DNA of 64,000 bases from Planctomycetota bacterium (GTDB lineage: Bacteria > Planctomycetota > UBA1135 > GCA-002686595): assembly GCA_016712565.1 (NCBI GenBank), contig JADJQU010000009.1:223425-287424 (forward strand), read 5' to 3'. Under the pieces are notes generated by a model, which worked only from the letters and a program-made list of their open reading frames with translations, had not been told where the DNA came from and made no database searches. Of the stretch, positions 61,834 to 64,000 are shown in pieces. Positions within the stretch are counted from its first letter, which is position 1. The number at the start of each line of letters is the position of its first letter. The translations under genes and the position numbers were made by a program.

Positions 61834-64000
61834 ATGGACCCCCACCAGACCGCGTCGACGACGAACCCCAATTCTCTCCCCGAGGAACTGATCGCCGACT
61901 TCATTGCGCGTCGCGAGGCCGGGGAGGCGATCGAGCTGGATGCGGTGGTGCGTGCGCATCCGACGCTAGAGAGCGAGATCCGCGACCTGTACGAGGCCTG
62001 CGCAGAGGTCAACCGCGCGTTTGGCGCGGGGCGCGAAGAGAATGCCGCGCAGGCAGAACAACTGGCGCGCCTCCTCTCGCAGATGGAGACTCGAACCAAC
62101 GCTGCTTCGCGTTACTCGATCGAGGCCGAAGTCGGTCGCGGCGGGATGGGGATCGTCTACCGCGTTACCGACACCACACTCGACCGCCCGATGGCGATGA
62201 AGGTGATCCTTGGCCAGGCGAGCGATTCGAGAACGGGCAGGACTCCGCCTCTCGCACCGCGGCAGCTCGCACGATTCTTGAACGAAGCCAGGCTCACTAG
62301 CCAGCTCGACCACCCTGGGATCGTGCCAGTGCATGAGGTCGGCGTTGATGGCGAAGGGCGCGCCTTCTTCACGATGAAACTCGTGAAGGGGCAGACACTC
62401 AGCGAAGTCTTTGAATGCCGCAGAGGAAGCGATCCGAAGTGGTCGATGCCGCGGATACTAGGGGTGATACAGCGCGTGTGCGAGGCGATGGCTTTCGCGC
62501 ACGAGAAGGGCATCGTCCACCGCGACCTCAAGCCCCAGAACGTGATGGTGGGAGACTTCGGAGAGGTGTACGTCATGGACTGGGGCCTCGCACGTAAGCT
62601 GGGAGCGGCGGAACCGCTCGAGCCCGTGGAGGCGAGCGCCGCGGTCGATGTCCAGATTTCGGAGCAGGTGTCGCTGACACGCGAGGGCAACGTCCTCGGA
62701 ACGCCCTCCCTACATGTCGCCCGAACAGGCGCGAGGGCGAGATCGCCCAGATGGGTCCCCGCTCGGACGTGTACGCCATCAGGGCGATGCTGTATCAGCT
62801 CTCATCGCGGGACTTCCGCCGTACGTGCGCGAAGGCGAACGACCGTCAGGATTGCAGATCTTGACACGGGTAGTGGCGGGGCCGCCGCAGAAACTGAATT
62901 CTCGCTCGACGCCTGTTGAACTGATCGCGCTGACCGAGAAAGCGATGAGCTTCGAGAGCGAGGCTCGCTACGCAAGTGTGCGCGAACTCGGTGAGGACCT
63001 CGAGCGGTTCATCGCCGGTCGAACAGTTCGGGCGTATCGAACGGGCGCGTGGTTCGAACTAGAGAAGTGGGTCACTCGCAACAAGGCCCTGGCGACGGCG
63101 CTTGGAATGGTGGTCGTGGCACTTGCCGGCGGGATGGTCGTCGTCGCTGCCAAGAACGGAACCATTCAAGCGCGAAACTCGGCTCTCGCCCTGAAGACCG
63201 GCGAGGCCGAGGCAAGTGCGTCGCTAGCTGAATCGCGCAGAGTCGAAGCTGAGAAGGAGAAGACCAAGGCAGTGAAGAGCGCCGAGGAGACGAAGGTACT
63301 CGCCGGCGTCCAGTCGCGGATTCTCGCCGACCTGGCTGCGGACGAGTTCGGACACGCATTCATGGTTGCACTGCGGAAGGACGTAGAACTTCAACTCGCC
63401 AGGCACGGGCGAGCCGCGAATGAAGTGGAGCGGGTCGTGAAGTCATTAGAGGAGACGATTGCGAATGCGAATCCGACGAGTGTCGCGCATCAGGTGCTGG
63501 AACAGCAGGTAGTTCGACCCGCCCTCGAGCGCATCGAACGTGCCTGTGAGAGCCAACCTCTCCTGGCGGCGCTGCTGCAGACGCCGCTGTCAGCCACCCT
63601 CGGGAAGATAGGCCTGTACGATCTCGGGATTCAAGCTGCGCGCTCGTCCGTGGAGACGCGACGGCAATTGCTTGGCGATACCGACATTGAAACCCTTATG
63701 TCTATTAGCAATCTCGCAGATCTCCTGCATGGCAACGGCAACGCCGTTGAGGCGGAATCCCTGGCTTGCGAGGCCGTGACGGGCTTCCGCTCGCGACTCG
63801 GCAATGACGATCCGTGACTCTTAAGGCATTGGGCTTTACTTTGCGAGTATCTTGCAGTCTTTGGGTGAATTGGATGCAAGCGAAGTGTATTACCGCGAAG
63901 CGCTGAATGGCAGCCGCTCGAGACTGGGCGGCGACCAATTGGACACGCTGACTTTCATGCACAACATGGCATCGCTGTTCAAGGACCAAGCTCGGTACGC
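61834..64000 (+). CDS. membrane Ser/Thr protein kinase with TPR-like C-terminus, frameshifted and 3' partial
   Basis: ATG 61834. Kinase motifs in order: VGRGGMGIVY (P-loop, Gly101), AMKV (Lys123), HRDLKPQN (Asp at about 230), DWG at 249 in place of DFG, and GTPS(Y)MSPEQA. From about 62,705 three small indels move the frame (at about 62,706, 62,735 and 62,800), after which YVREGERPSGLQILTRVVAG to a transmembrane helix (LGMVVVALAGGMVVVAA, about 63,110) is readable. A coiled-coil-like EAEKEKTKAVKSAEETK segment and kinesin-light-chain-like TPRs follow. A further shift near 63,820 restores LQSLGELDASEVYYREALN, still open at the edge. DWG kinases of this layout are common in Planctomycetota. Confidence 0.85.

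Overview
The window is GC-rich, densely coded DNA that most resembles a deep-branching Planctomycetota. The main clues are several large secreted proteins ending in one shared cysteine-containing C-terminal module, a Ser/Thr kinase with DWG instead of DFG, and many carboxypeptidase-regulatory-like and repeat-rich envelope proteins. No rRNA, tRNA or CRISPR array was seen. Taxonomy is inferred from protein style only.

Layout. 1-1.7 kb: end of a membrane redox complex (DsrO/NrfC-like Fe-S subunit and DsrP/NrfD-like subunit). 1.8-12 kb: secreted trypsin-like protease, YfhO-type membrane protein, an eight-CXXCH cytochrome c with a small membrane protein, and two envelope proteins. 12.1-19.4 kb: a biosynthetic locus with a PlsC acyltransferase, two KS-fold proteins, a lipoprotein, DarA, DarB, a small protein and a BtrH-like protein. 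This resembles the dialkylresorcinol/flexirubin/aryl-polyene loci of Bacteroidetes. 37.1-40.6 kb continues the theme on the minus strand (KS, KS-like partner without the active-site Cys, ACP, ABC-2 permease).

19.4-37.1 kb, between the two halves, is an accessory island. It holds secreted module-bearing proteins, decayed fragments of the same module, two copies of a 155-bp MITE-like element with perfect 22-bp terminal inverted repeats, and a 117-bp duplicate of the 3' end of the KS-like gene. 41-50 kb carries a small membrane protein, a quinol-type nitric oxide reductase and more secreted proteins. 50.8-60.1 kb contains two nearly identical IS21-family elements in direct orientation around a repeat-rich lipoprotein gene. 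60.3-61.7 kb holds a LuxI/FeeM-like acyltransferase next to a heme-oxygenase-like putative diiron enzyme. A membrane Ser/Thr kinase with TPR-like repeats runs off the right edge.

Two cross-cutting points. First, many clearly recognisable genes are broken by single-base shifts (YfhO, BtrH, norB, the 47.3-kb secreted protein, the 53.7-kb lipoprotein, both IS copies, the kinase), so residual sequencing indels must be considered alongside real decay. Second, a short box (GCTAC/GCACC-like, then exactly 12 bases start-to-start to a GCATGATCAGGGGCTTGGAG-like box) occurs six times. Five copies lie about 160-240 bp upstream of envelope or secreted genes, counting one that IS21 has split from its gene.
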